From contig JALOPA010000168.1 in assembly GCA_025454125.1 (NCBI GenBank), positions 1 through 7,513 on the forward strand: 7,513 nucleotides of DNA, given 5' to 3'. Position numbers and translations under genes: made by a program. Of the stretch, positions 1 through 5,524 are shown in pieces; the first letter of the stretch is position 1, and every line of letters begins with the position of its first letter. Origin of the DNA: Thermodesulfobacteriota bacterium. GTDB taxonomy: Bacteria > Desulfobacterota > DSM-4660 > Desulfatiglandales > HGW-15. A model generated the notes under the pieces. The model did not search any database. It saw only the letters and a program-made list of their open reading frames with translations, and was not told the DNA's origin.

Positions 1-476
1 ATCTTGTCTTCTTTGGCATAGGTGAACATGCTGTCCGGCCAGTGAACCATTCTCGTTTCCATGAAGACCAAGTTCCTTTTCCCCAGGTTGAGCTGGCCGC
101 CGTCTTCCACGGGTTTGTAGTTCCACTTCTGCTGAAAATGCTTGGTCAGATTCTTGTGGCCCGCCTTCGAGCAATACACGGGTTTGTCTTCACCGATGCG
201 GTGCATCACCCGTGCGAGACCGCCGGAATGGTCCATCTCCGTGTGATTGCTGATGACGTAATCTATTTTCTTCGGTTCCACGACCTGGCTGATCCGTTCG
301 ATCAGTTCGTCGGCAAACTCCTTTTTGACCGCATCCACCAGGGTGATCTTTTCATCCATGATCAGAAACGAATTGTAGGTCGTCCCCTGCTTCGTGGAAT
401 ACCCGTGAAAATCTCTGATGTTCCAATCAATAGCCCCAACCCAGTAGATTCCTTTTGCGACCTCAAACGGCTTCAT
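1..476 (-). CDS. fprA: FprA-type flavodiiron protein (O2/NO reductase), 5' part only
   Basis: This is the N-terminal 158 residues of an A-type flavodiiron protein; the gene runs off the left edge of the window. Family members reduce O2 to water (or NO to N2O) in the cytoplasm with electrons from rubredoxin or a flavin reductase. The visible part is the metallo-beta-lactamase-like domain. It shows the family opening IYWVGAIDWNIRDFHGY, the di-iron ligand motif HTEMDH (H78, E80, D82, with H83), and VHWPDSM with ligand H145. The rest of the di-iron site and the C-terminal flavodoxin domain lie outside. I chose the ATG at 476 because GGAGG lies 9 nt upstream; the in-frame ATG at 485 directly abuts that GGAGG and is unlikely. 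The gene starts 21 nt after the histidine kinase stop and is probably cotranscribed with it. Identification is firm; O2 versus NO preference cannot be read from sequence. Confidence 0.95.
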   Translation of the reverse strand, partial: MKPFEVAKGIYWVGAIDWNIRDFHGYSTKQGTTYNSFLIMDEKITLVDAVKKEFADELIERISQVVEPKKIDYVISNHTEMDHSGGLARVMHRIGEDKPVYCSKAGHKNLTKHFQQKWNYKPVEDGGQLNLGKRNLVFMETRMVHWPDSMFTYAKEDK

Positions 477-497
477 AGGCAGCATCCTCCATTCAAT

Positions 498-1604
498 TCA
501 ATCGCCCTGGCCCTTTTCAGACCGAGAGACAGGCATGGTAATGACAAAAGTCGATCCTTTCCCTTTTTCGCTGGTGAAAGCCAAAGAACTGCCCGGGTGA
601 TCCTCGATGATTCTCTTGCAGATGCTCAGCCCGAGCCCCGTTCCTTGCTTCTTGGTGGAGTAGAAAGGAGAAAATATTTTCCCCTTTGCTTCTTCCGGTA
701 TCCCCACACCAGTATCCGATATACTAATCTTCACGAGGCCTTGCTTCAAGCCTGAGGCAAAAGAAATTCTCCTTCCCTGATCCATGGCTTCGATCGCATT
801 TTTCGCCAGATTCAGCAGCACCTGTTCGAGTCTGGCTCTATCTCCCCGGACATAGACCTCTTTCTGATCGGCTTTCAACTCAAGGCGGATGCCGCGTTTA
901 TCGCAGTCTTGCCGGATGAGGTCATGGACGTGCTTGAGCAGCGCATTGATGTCCACCTCCTCTAACTCCGGAGCGCGGGCCAGATAGAGCTCCCTCATCT
1001 CCTTGAGGAGATTCTCGAGCCTTTGGACTTCGCCGACGATGATGTTGAGCTTGGTCAGGATTTTTTCGTCTTTGCTCTCTTTGACCAACTGCCTGGCAAA
1101 CCCGCCGATCATCATCAGGGGATTCTTTATTTCGTGGCTGATCTCTGCCACCACCTGGCCGAGCGCAGCAAGGCGTTCCGCCCGATTGATCCGCTCTTGA
1201 AGGGCTTTTGTTTCCGTGAGATCCCGCACCGTGGCCGTGAAATAGAACGCCCCGTCTTCGCGGGAGATGGAAAAGGAGATGTCCGCAGGGAAGGTTTCAC
1301 CGTTCTTGCGCACGGCCATGATTTCCGTGTGGTGGCCGATTCGCCTGGGCACGCCGGTTTCGATGTAGCGGGCCACAGCCCGGTGATGGTCCCGGCTGCA
1401 CTTGGGCGACATGATCACATCGAGATCCCGGCCCAGAACCTCTTCTCTGGAATAGCCGAAGATCTTTTCCGCCGCCTTGTTGAAAAAAAGAACTTTTTGG
1501 CTACGGTCGATGGTGACAAAGGCTTCGTTGGTGTTTTCAACGGCGCCCTTTAACACAGTCAGTTCATCAATGTGTTTGTCCCTGTCTTCCATTTCCGGTT
1601 TCAT
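498..1604 (-). CDS. Soluble PAS-domain sensor histidine kinase
   Basis: This 368-residue two-component sensor kinase has no membrane segment or signal peptide, so it should sense a cytoplasmic signal. A PAS domain covers about residues 17-130 and ends in the PAC-like VRDLTE. A HisKA domain follows (about 140-210) with the phospho-acceptor H157 in EISHEIKNPL. The HATPase domain (about 215-360) has an N box (NLAKNAIEAM, N265/N269), G1 (DTGVGIP, from D297), an F box (FSPFYS) and G2 (GTGLGLS, from G321). H73 in the PAS falls at the position of the heme-ligand histidine of FixL, but the distal arginine position is T93, so heme binding is only a possibility. No response regulator lies in the window. 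The ATG at 1604 has no clear Shine-Dalgarno; an in-frame stop lies 15-17 nt upstream, and Met5 is an alternative start. It lies between cooS and fprA, suggesting a link to CO, O2 or redox state. Confidence 0.93.
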   Translation of the reverse strand: MKPEMEDRDKHIDELTVLKGAVENTNEAFVTIDRSQKVLFFNKAAEKIFGYSREEVLGRDLDVIMSPKCSRDHHRAVARYIETGVPRRIGHHTEIMAVRKNGETFPADISFSISREDGAFYFTATVRDLTETKALQERINRAERLAALGQVVAEISHEIKNPLMMIGGFARQLVKESKDEKILTKLNIIVGEVQRLENLLKEMRELYLARAPELEEVDINALLKHVHDLIRQDCDKRGIRLELKADQKEVYVRGDRARLEQVLLNLAKNAIEAMDQGRRISFASGLKQGLVKISISDTGVGIPEEAKGKIFSPFYSTKKQGTGLGLSICKRIIEDHPGSSLAFTSEKGKGSTFVITMPVSRSEKGQGD

Positions 1605-1632
1605 GGCCCGCAGAGGGGTTCAGGAATGCAAA

Positions 1633-1660
1633 GGGGAGGGAAGGCCCGCCTTCCCTCCCC
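1633..1660 (-). terminator. Terminator-like hairpin after cooS
   Basis: A perfect 12-bp GC-rich stem (GGGGAGGGAAGG at 1633-1644 pairing with 1649-1660) closes a 4-nt loop. It lies about 45 nt past the cooS stop codon and about 30 nt before the kinase start. On the minus strand only three U residues follow the stem, so it is at best a weak intrinsic terminator. It may act as a partial terminator/attenuator or protect the 3' end of cooS mRNA. The plus-strand reading has no U tract. Confidence 0.55.
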
Positions 1661-1668
1661 CGAAAGAG

Positions 1669-1698
1669 AGCATAAAACGAAAACCGAATAAATGACAA
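1669..1698 (-). promoter_or_regulatory. Candidate promoter for the histidine kinase-fprA pair
   Basis: Just past the cooS stop, the minus strand has TTGTCA (1698-1693), an 18-nt spacer and TATGCT (1674-1669), matching sigma-70 boxes at 5/6 and 4/6. Transcripts from it would begin just before the 1633-1660 hairpin, placing that hairpin in the leader. It is called from pattern match only and could be chance. Confidence 0.3.
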
Positions 1699-1704
1699 GA
1701 GCGA

Positions 1705-3693
1705 TTACGCGGCTTCCAGTTTCTGCCTGGCCGCCATGTCCATGAGCACCCTCTCTTTTCCCTTGTCCAGTCCGAGGGCTTTTCTCTTCTTATTGATGTG
1801 GTCGATCATCATCTGGGCCATCTCATAAGGATCGATAGCAAACCCCCACTTGCCGAATCCCATCCCTTCCAGCCCGTCGAAAAGGAGTTTGTGGAACTTG
1901 GTCCCCTCCACGATCGGGAAGGTGACGCCGAACACGGTGAACACGCCGGAGGCCACGAAGTACTGGCCGATGCAGATGGCCTTCTCGCTCATCCACTCCG
2001 GAGCCGCGCCGGCCACAGGCAGATCGGCGATGCAGTTTCCAAGCCCGCCCACTTTCACCATCTCGGCGCAGGCCGTGAGAATTCGGCTGTTGTCCACGCA
2101 GGATCCCAAGCCGAGAACCGGCGGCATGCCCACGGTCTCGCAGACCTCTTTCAAACCAGGTCCCGCCAGGTGTGCGGCCTCAGGAGTGTACAAGCCTGCT
2201 TTGGCCAGTGCGATCTGGGAACATCCGGTCTGAACCACCAGGATGTCGTTCTTGATGAGCTCTTTGACCAGTTCCACGTGGACCCAATCCTGTTTGACCC
2301 TGGGATTGGTGCAACCCACGACGCCGGCAACGCCGCGGATTCTGCCGTTGATGATGTTGTCGTTGAGCGGCGTATAGGACGCGCGGAACGTGCCGCCCAG
2401 CATATAGTTGATGTACTCGTGGGAGAAGCCGTGAATCCCCATGCTTTTGATGTTCGGGATCTCGATAGGCATCTTCCTGTTCTTGAACCGGACGATGGCA
2501 TTTTCAACGATCGCATCCGTGCACTCTCTCGCCTTGTGCTCATGGAACTCGATGTGCTCCACCCCTTCAAGGTGGCAGCGGGGGTTGGTGGTGAAGAGCT
2601 TGGTGCCGTAGCACTCCGCAACCTTGGCCAGTCCCTGCTTGATGCACTGGACATCCACACCCATGGCATCCACCGCTCCTGTCACCAGGATCGCTTCGGT
2701 GGACATGAAGTTGCCCGCATGGGGAACACCGTGTCTTGAGAGCATCTCCGCTCCGGAGCAGCACATGCCCACGAGGTTGATCCCCTTGGCGCCGGCATCC
2801 TTGGCCGCCTGGATCAGGCTGGGGTCATTTACAGAGGCGAGCACGGATTCAAAAAGGTTGGGTTCATGGCCGTGAATGATGATGTTGACCTGATCTTCCT
2901 TCAGGCAGCCCATGTTCACTTCGGTCCTGACAGGAGTAGGTGTGCCGAAAAGGATATCCGAAATTTCAGTGGCCACCATAGAGCCGCCCCAACCGTCTGA
3001 GAGGGCCGTACGACTCAGCTGCTTGGTGAGGTTCTCGTAGTCTTGATCCACGCCCATGTGGGTGCGGTGCATGAGCTCCATGAGCTCTCTCATGGCGCCG
3101 CGAGGCACGACCCCGTGCTTTCTCCATGTCTCCAGGGTCTTGGCGGGAACTCTCTTGGCAAAAGGGATTTCACCTTCCACCTGAGTGTAGGTCCTCTCGA
3201 GTTCATGATAGAGATCCATCGCGATTTCTTTCATCTCGCGGCCCTCGACCTCGATCCCGAGCTCCTTGGCTACCTCTTCGAGCTTCGTCGTATCCTTGAT
3301 CTGATAGTCCTTGATATGGCCGTTGACGACCTCTCTAAAAAGGTCCAGCATGCTCATGCCATGGTCCGTGTGGGCGGCGCCGCCGCAGGCCACCATGCGG
3401 CCAAAATTCCTGGACTGAATCGTGTCGATCGTGGCTCCGCAAACGCCCACCTTAGAGTATGGATCCTTGGAGTTCAAGCGGCAGGGTCCCATGGAGCAGT
3501 GCTTGCAGCACGCGGAATCCGCGCCGATGGGGCATGCTTTCATGTCTGCGGCACGATGAAAGGCCGTCTCCACCCCGTCTCTTTCCGCTTTTCGAAGCAT
3601 CTGGGCCGTCGCATCGCAGATGGTAACATCTCTCATGTTCAGCCCCTTTTTCTCAGCTTTCTTTTCAATCTTCTTTCCCTTTTCTTCCTCCAT
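1705..3693 (-). CDS. cooS: Anaerobic Ni-Fe carbon monoxide dehydrogenase, catalytic subunit
   Basis: CooS oxidises CO with water to CO2, giving two electrons to ferredoxin-like carriers; it is a cytoplasmic homodimer. All six N-terminal cluster cysteines are present at exactly the spacing of C. hydrogenoformans CODH-II: C54 and C62 (D-cluster, CX7C, which predicts a 4Fe-4S type) and C63, C66, C71, C85 (B-cluster). C-cluster ligand motifs follow: HGH (274-276), MCCSG (C311/C312), DVQC (C350), VGCTNP (C461), TGCS (C491) and GSCVDNSR (C532). H108 matches the catalytic His93, and K571 probably matches Lys563. The 662 residues include a Lys/Glu-rich N-terminal extension. The start at 3693 has GGAGGAG 7 nt upstream; Met20 (3636) also has an AGGGG and would give about 643 residues, nearer the usual length. 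No cooF, cooC, cooJ or acetyl-CoA synthase gene is visible. It is preceded by a 74-aa unknown gene and followed by a kinase and fprA. Confidence 0.97.
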   Translation of the reverse strand: MEEEKGKKIEKKAEKKGLNMRDVTICDATAQMLRKAERDGVETAFHRAADMKACPIGADSACCKHCSMGPCRLNSKDPYSKVGVCGATIDTIQSRNFGRMVACGGAAHTDHGMSMLDLFREVVNGHIKDYQIKDTTKLEEVAKELGIEVEGREMKEIAMDLYHELERTYTQVEGEIPFAKRVPAKTLETWRKHGVVPRGAMRELMELMHRTHMGVDQDYENLTKQLSRTALSDGWGGSMVATEISDILFGTPTPVRTEVNMGCLKEDQVNIIIHGHEPNLFESVLASVNDPSLIQAAKDAGAKGINLVGMCCSGAEMLSRHGVPHAGNFMSTEAILVTGAVDAMGVDVQCIKQGLAKVAECYGTKLFTTNPRCHLEGVEHIEFHEHKARECTDAIVENAIVRFKNRKMPIEIPNIKSMGIHGFSHEYINYMLGGTFRASYTPLNDNIINGRIRGVAGVVGCTNPRVKQDWVHVELVKELIKNDILVVQTGCSQIALAKAGLYTPEAAHLAGPGLKEVCETVGMPPVLGLGSCVDNSRILTACAEMVKVGGLGNCIADLPVAGAAPEWMSEKAICIGQYFVASGVFTVFGVTFPIVEGTKFHKLLFDGLEGMGFGKWGFAIDPYEMAQMMIDHINKKRKALGLDKGKERVLMDMAARQKLEAA

Positions 3694-3728
3694 TCCTTCT
3701 CCTCCTTCGTGGATTTCTATTCCTTCTG

Positions 3729-3748
3729 GGAATATTAGTAACTATTCC
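3729..3748. promoter_or_regulatory. Inverted repeat overlapping the candidate cooS promoter
   Basis: GGAATA (3729-3734) and TATTCC (3743-3748) form perfect 6-bp arms around an 8-nt AT-rich centre. The pair covers the predicted -10 box and part of the spacer, about 36 nt upstream of the cooS ATG, where a repressor site would be expected. It resembles neither the CooA/CRP site (TGTCA-N6-TGACA) nor the PerR box, so the regulator is unknown. A further GGAATAG lies closer to the gene. Confidence 0.4.
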
Positions 3749-3760
3749 GAATAAGCACAA
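3732..3760 (-). promoter_or_regulatory. Candidate cooS promoter
   Basis: In the 72-nt gap before cooS the minus strand has TTGTGC (3760-3755), a 17-nt spacer and TAATAT (3737-3732). The boxes match the sigma-70 consensus at 3/6 and 4/6. Predicted transcription would start near 3725, leaving a leader of about 30 nt before the ATG. The overlapping inverted repeat strengthens the case slightly. Confidence 0.35.
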
Positions 3761-3765
3761 AAAAA

Positions 3766-3990
3766 CTAAAGAGCCCTTTTCCAGAAAGCAACGATGCCGT
3801 CTTTCCCAAAGAACATCTCGATCAACTCCCATCCTTCATCGCCTCTTCGGTTAAGGAGCTTGACAAGCAGCCTTAGCTGGTCAGGAGGCAGGTCGTTAAG
3901 AGCGCATTCCCCTTCATCTGAACAGAAATAAACGAGCTTGGTGAGCTCTTCGGCAGGATGTGTGGTGATTTCATACTCAAAACGGATCAC
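3766..3990 (-). CDS. Small conserved-looking protein of unknown function (74 aa)
   Basis: I do not recognise a function. The 74 residues have a charged, soluble make-up: an opening strand (IRFEYEIT), THPAEELTKLVYF, a segment with two cysteines (C23 and C29 in FCSDEGEC), a helix rich in Leu/Arg, then RGDEGWELIEMFFGKDGIVAFWKRAL. The EGWEL-plus-strand ending recalls DUF4177-like small proteins, but this is a loose resemblance. I place the start at GTG 3990 because AGGGG lies 8 nt upstream and the protein-like sequence begins there. The same frame is open to an ATG at 4101, but that extension has no protein character and covers a strong hairpin. It ends 72 nt before cooS in the same direction, so it may be functionally linked to CODH or to the defence genes. 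Confidence 0.72.
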   Translation of the reverse strand: MIRFEYEITTHPAEELTKLVYFCSDEGECALNDLPPDQLRLLVKLLNRRGDEGWELIEMFFGKDGIVAFWKRAL

Positions 3991-4048
3991 GAAATCAACC
4001 CCTAAATGAGGACGGCTTCGGAAAATCTGGGAATAAGCTTTTCTGTCC

Positions 4049-4089
4049 TTCCGGACGGCCCCGGCTTTCATCCGGGGAAAGGTCCGGAA
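4049..4089. repeat. Strong nested hairpin between the 61-aa and 74-aa genes
   Basis: TTCCGGAC (4049-4056) pairs perfectly with GTCCGGAA (4082-4089). Inside, CCCCGG (4059-4064) pairs with CCGGGG (4072-4077) around a 7-nt loop, leaving a small internal loop (2 nt against 4 nt). Neither strand has a U tract after it, so it is not a classic intrinsic terminator. It sits about 60 nt before the GTG of the 74-aa gene and could be an mRNA leader structure, a processing site or a palindromic repeat. Confidence 0.6.
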
Positions 4090-4175
4090 AACAAAAATCA
4101 CAAATAATTGATGCTTTTTCGCGCGCCCCGAGCCTGGTCTGGGAACTGGATCGAAGCCAGGCCCTCAACGCCTCG

Positions 4176-4361
4176 TTATGCTTCAGCTTCGAGGGTACAC
4201 TTGGTGAAATCAATGGGTTTCTTGCAACCGGAACAGATGTGTTCCCGGTTGAACTCATCAGAAAAAACTTCCTTTTCCTTCCCACAATTCGGGCACTTAC
4301 AGGTAAAGGACTTGAGATTCTTCAGGTCCTGCATGCCGGGACAATGCATGGGAGTCGTCAT
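4176..4361 (-). CDS. Small cysteine-rich zinc-ribbon-like protein (61 aa)
   Basis: This is a 61-residue protein of unknown function with seven cysteines. C7 lies in a short leader (MHCPGM). CKCPNC (C21, C23, C26) and CSGC (C43, C46) form two knuckles typical of a zinc ribbon or rubredoxin-like metal site, and C55 is near the C terminus. C23/C26/C43/C46 are the likely metal ligands. The ATG at 4361 has AGGAG 7 nt upstream, and a good promoter lies just before it, so it is very likely expressed. It is separated from flavodoxin upstream by a repeat-bearing 204-nt spacer and from the 74-aa gene by 185 nt. Its position among electron carriers suggests a redox or metal-binding accessory role, but this is not shown. 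Whether it binds Fe or Zn cannot be read from sequence. Confidence 0.85.
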   Translation of the reverse strand: MTTPMHCPGMQDLKNLKSFTCKCPNCGKEKEVFSDEFNREHICSGCKKPIDFTKCTLEAEA

Positions 4362-4404
4362 GGCTCTTCTCCTATTTTTGGGTGTTCTTCAGTGAGGAGC
4401 CTGT

Positions 4405-4433
4405 TTTTTACCGCACCACCAGTTCTGTGTCAA
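4405..4433 (-). promoter_or_regulatory. Promoter for the 61-aa gene
   Basis: The minus strand has a perfect -35 box TTGACA (4433-4428), a 17-nt spacer and TAAAAA (4410-4405, 4/6). Transcription would start near 4398, about 37 nt before the ATG at 4361. This suggests a separate transcript start after the repeat region, for the 61-aa gene and perhaps genes beyond it. Confidence 0.55.
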
Positions 4434-4453
4434 GGCCTTTTAGTCTTACCCTG

Positions 4454-4554
4454 TCTGCGGTCAGCGGCTTGCCCGCCGTATTTGTGGCGGGTCAACCGTC
4501 CGCGGTCCTTACCCTTTCGTGTATCGGCGGTCGGTGGGCGGCCGTCGGCGGTCG
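4454..4554. repeat. GC-rich intergenic repeat cluster, TCNGCGGTCN units
   Basis: Four copies of the 10-mer TCNGCGGTCN occur at 4454, 4499, 4524 and 4545; the last two are identical (TCGGCGGTCG). TTACCCT follows or precedes two of them. Between the first and second copies, CCCGCC (4472-4477) and GGCGGG (4486-4491) can form a hairpin with an 8-nt loop. It fills the gap between the flavodoxin stop and the promoter of the 61-aa gene and looks like a short, degenerate dispersed element. No coding potential is seen. Confidence 0.5.
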
Positions 4555-4565
4555 TTTATCTGCGT

Positions 4566-5000
4566 TCAGCCCAGCTTTTTCGCCACCTGCTTGCCGTAGT
4601 CCTGCGCCATCTGGACACCGCCTCCCAGGGAAGCGGATTTCAGCCTGAGCGGGCCGCTGACCATGTTCATCTTGAAAATGTTCTTCATGGTGTCGAAGAT
4701 GCGGTCCGGTGCCTCGCCGCTCCAGCCAAAAGCTCCGAAAGCCCCGCCGACCTTGCCCTCGAGTCCGGCCTTCTCCCCCATAAAGAGCATGGTCTTCATG
4801 GGCATCATCATCTCACCGTGATAGGTGGCAGACCCGAACACATAGGCGTCATAGCCTTGGAGATCGGCATCCTTTTTCACTGTCGTGACACTGACCACAT
4901 TCGCTTCGGACCCCTGCATCCGGATTCCTTCAGCAATCAGATCCGCAATCTGCTTCGTCTCCCCTGTCCTCGTCGAATAGACGACGATCGCTTTACCCAT
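4566..5000 (-). CDS. Flavodoxin / flavodoxin-like electron carrier
   Basis: This 144-residue protein is a single flavodoxin domain, a cytoplasmic FMN-binding electron carrier. The N-terminal strand and FMN phosphate loop are IVVYSTRTGETKQIA (residues 5-19). The second FMN-contact loop is FGSATYHGEMM (about 55-65) and the third is GAFGAFGWSGEA (about 86-97). It resembles the C-terminal flavodoxin domain of flavodiiron proteins as much as classical flavodoxins. The ATG at 5000 has a very strong GGAGGGGAGGGG just upstream. It follows the 59-aa zinc-ribbon gene by 17 nt, in a tight trio with the 51-aa rubredoxin-like gene. It could carry electrons from CooS or a ferredoxin reductase to FprA or superoxide reductase, which is inference. 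A quinone reductase-like role is less likely given its short length. Confidence 0.9.
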   Translation of the reverse strand: MGKAIVVYSTRTGETKQIADLIAEGIRMQGSEANVVSVTTVKKDADLQGYDAYVFGSATYHGEMMMPMKTMLFMGEKAGLEGKVGGAFGAFGWSGEAPDRIFDTMKNIFKMNMVSGPLRLKSASLGGGVQMAQDYGKQVAKKLG

Positions 5001-5017
5001 TTTCCCCTCCCCTCCAC

Positions 5018-5197
5018 CTATTCCTTCTCTTCCTCAAGTTTCCCTTTGTGCTTGGTTCCGCACATGGGGCAAAGGATATCGATCTCCTTTTCATCGCCGA
5101 TGAATTTCTCCCTCAGCTTTTCAGGGCCGAGAAAAGTGACATCGCCGCAAGCGCAAGCGGGGCACTCCGCCCGCACGCGGTACTTTTTCTTGGACAT
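5018..5197 (-). CDS. Small zinc-ribbon-like protein (59 aa)
   Basis: This short gene encodes 59 residues with CPACAC (C12, C15, C17) near the N terminus and CPMC (C43, C46) near the C terminus. That is the two-knuckle layout of a zinc ribbon or rubredoxin-like site, ending in an acidic/basic tail (KGKLEEEKE). The ATG at 5197 has GGAGG 7 nt upstream. It starts 21 nt after the 51-aa gene and ends 17 nt before flavodoxin, so the three are almost certainly one transcript. I do not recognise the family. The spacing (27 residues between knuckles) and lack of rubredoxin aromatic residues argue for structural zinc rather than redox iron, but this is not certain. Confidence 0.82.
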   Translation of the reverse strand: MSKKKYRVRAECPACACGDVTFLGPEKLREKFIGDEKEIDILCPMCGTKHKGKLEEEKE

Positions 5198-5218
5198 TTC
5201 TCGTCCTCCTGCGTCGGA

Positions 5219-5374
5219 TTATTTCAACCTCGTATCCGTACCGGACATGCCGCACTCCGGAATGTAGCAGGACACGTCCAGGAACTCGCACTTCTGATTA
5301 CACGATGGGCATTTCTCGGGCGGTTTGTCCGCCTTCAGCGTGTAGCCGCACTTGTTGCATTTCCAATCGGCCAT
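5219..5374 (-). CDS. Rubredoxin-like small cysteine-rich protein (51 aa)
   Basis: The gene encodes 51 residues beginning [19 protein letters not shown] (C6, C9) and CPSC (C22, C25) resemble the short rubredoxin-like domain found at the end of rubrerythrins, with a PPEKCP turn. Unlike that domain, three more cysteines follow (C29, C36, C41) in [15 protein letters not shown], giving seven in all. They could form a second metal site or a disulfide. The ATG at 5374 is preceded by AAGGAG at 8 nt. It is the first gene of the tight trio with the 59-aa protein and flavodoxin, and lies downstream of the broken desulfoferrodoxin gene. A role in electron transfer to oxygen-detoxifying enzymes is plausible from context. 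I do not know a characterised protein with this exact layout. Confidence 0.85.
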   Translation of the reverse strand: MADWKCNKCGYTLKADKPPEKCPSCNQKCEFLDVSCYIPECGMSGTDTRLK

Positions 5375-5469
5375 GGGTTTATCTCCTTGTTCGCTTGGAT
5401 AAGGGTTGCTTCCAGCCCGGGCATTTTTTCATGCTCCCATGCCCTCAACCATCCGGGCTTTCGGCTCTA

Positions 5470-5511
5470 AGCTTTCAGCGTTCAGCTCGACAAAGCTGAT
5501 TGCTGAAGGCT
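5470..5511. repeat. Imperfect inverted repeat of GCTGA-type motifs
   Basis: An 18-nt arm at 5470-5487 (AGCTTTCAGCGTTCAGCT) pairs with 5494-5511 at 15 of 18 positions around a 6-nt loop. It is built from short repeated GCTGAA/GCTGAT words, and AGCGCT-GAT-AGCGCT follows at 5513-5527. This GCTGAA-rich pattern is a type of dispersed intergenic element that I recall from Desulfobacterota genomes. It lies in the 187-nt gap between the broken desulfoferrodoxin gene and the 51-aa gene. Confidence 0.6.
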
Positions 5512-5524
5512 GAGCGCTGATAGC

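Noticed and set aside
42..755. Plus-strand open frame over fprA and the kinase end
   Set aside because: Antisense to two recognisable genes and not protein-like.
1798..2739. Long plus-strand open frame (313 codons) opposite cooS
   Set aside because: It lies entirely antisense to CooS, whose metal ligands and spacing are certain. The frame is a by-product of GC-rich codon use and its translation resembles no family.
3694..3765. CooA-type binding site upstream of cooS
   Set aside because: No TGTCA-N6-TGACA-like pair is present, so CO-responsive CooA control is not supported here.
3755..3785. Run of seven T on the minus strand after the 74-aa stop, as an intrinsic terminator
   Set aside because: The only stem before it is 4 bp (AAAG/CTTT), too weak for a terminator; the run sits beside a candidate cooS promoter instead.
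3991..4101. N-terminal extension of the 74-aa gene up to ATG 4101
   Set aside because: The extension has no protein-like character, covers a strong hairpin and has no ribosome site; GTG 3990 does.
3995..4285. Minus-strand 96-codon frame overlapping the 61-aa gene
   Set aside because: It is a shifted frame of the 61-aa gene and the noncoding spacer, with no Shine-Dalgarno or family signal.
4454..4554. CRISPR array
   Set aside because: The repeat unit is only 10 nt, degenerate and unevenly spaced, with no spacer-like regularity.
4239..5267. Long plus-strand open frame (342 codons) over the flavodoxin region
   Set aside because: It crosses flavodoxin, two small genes and the repeat cluster on the opposite strand, all with good ribosome sites. 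The product is low-complexity and has no start signal.
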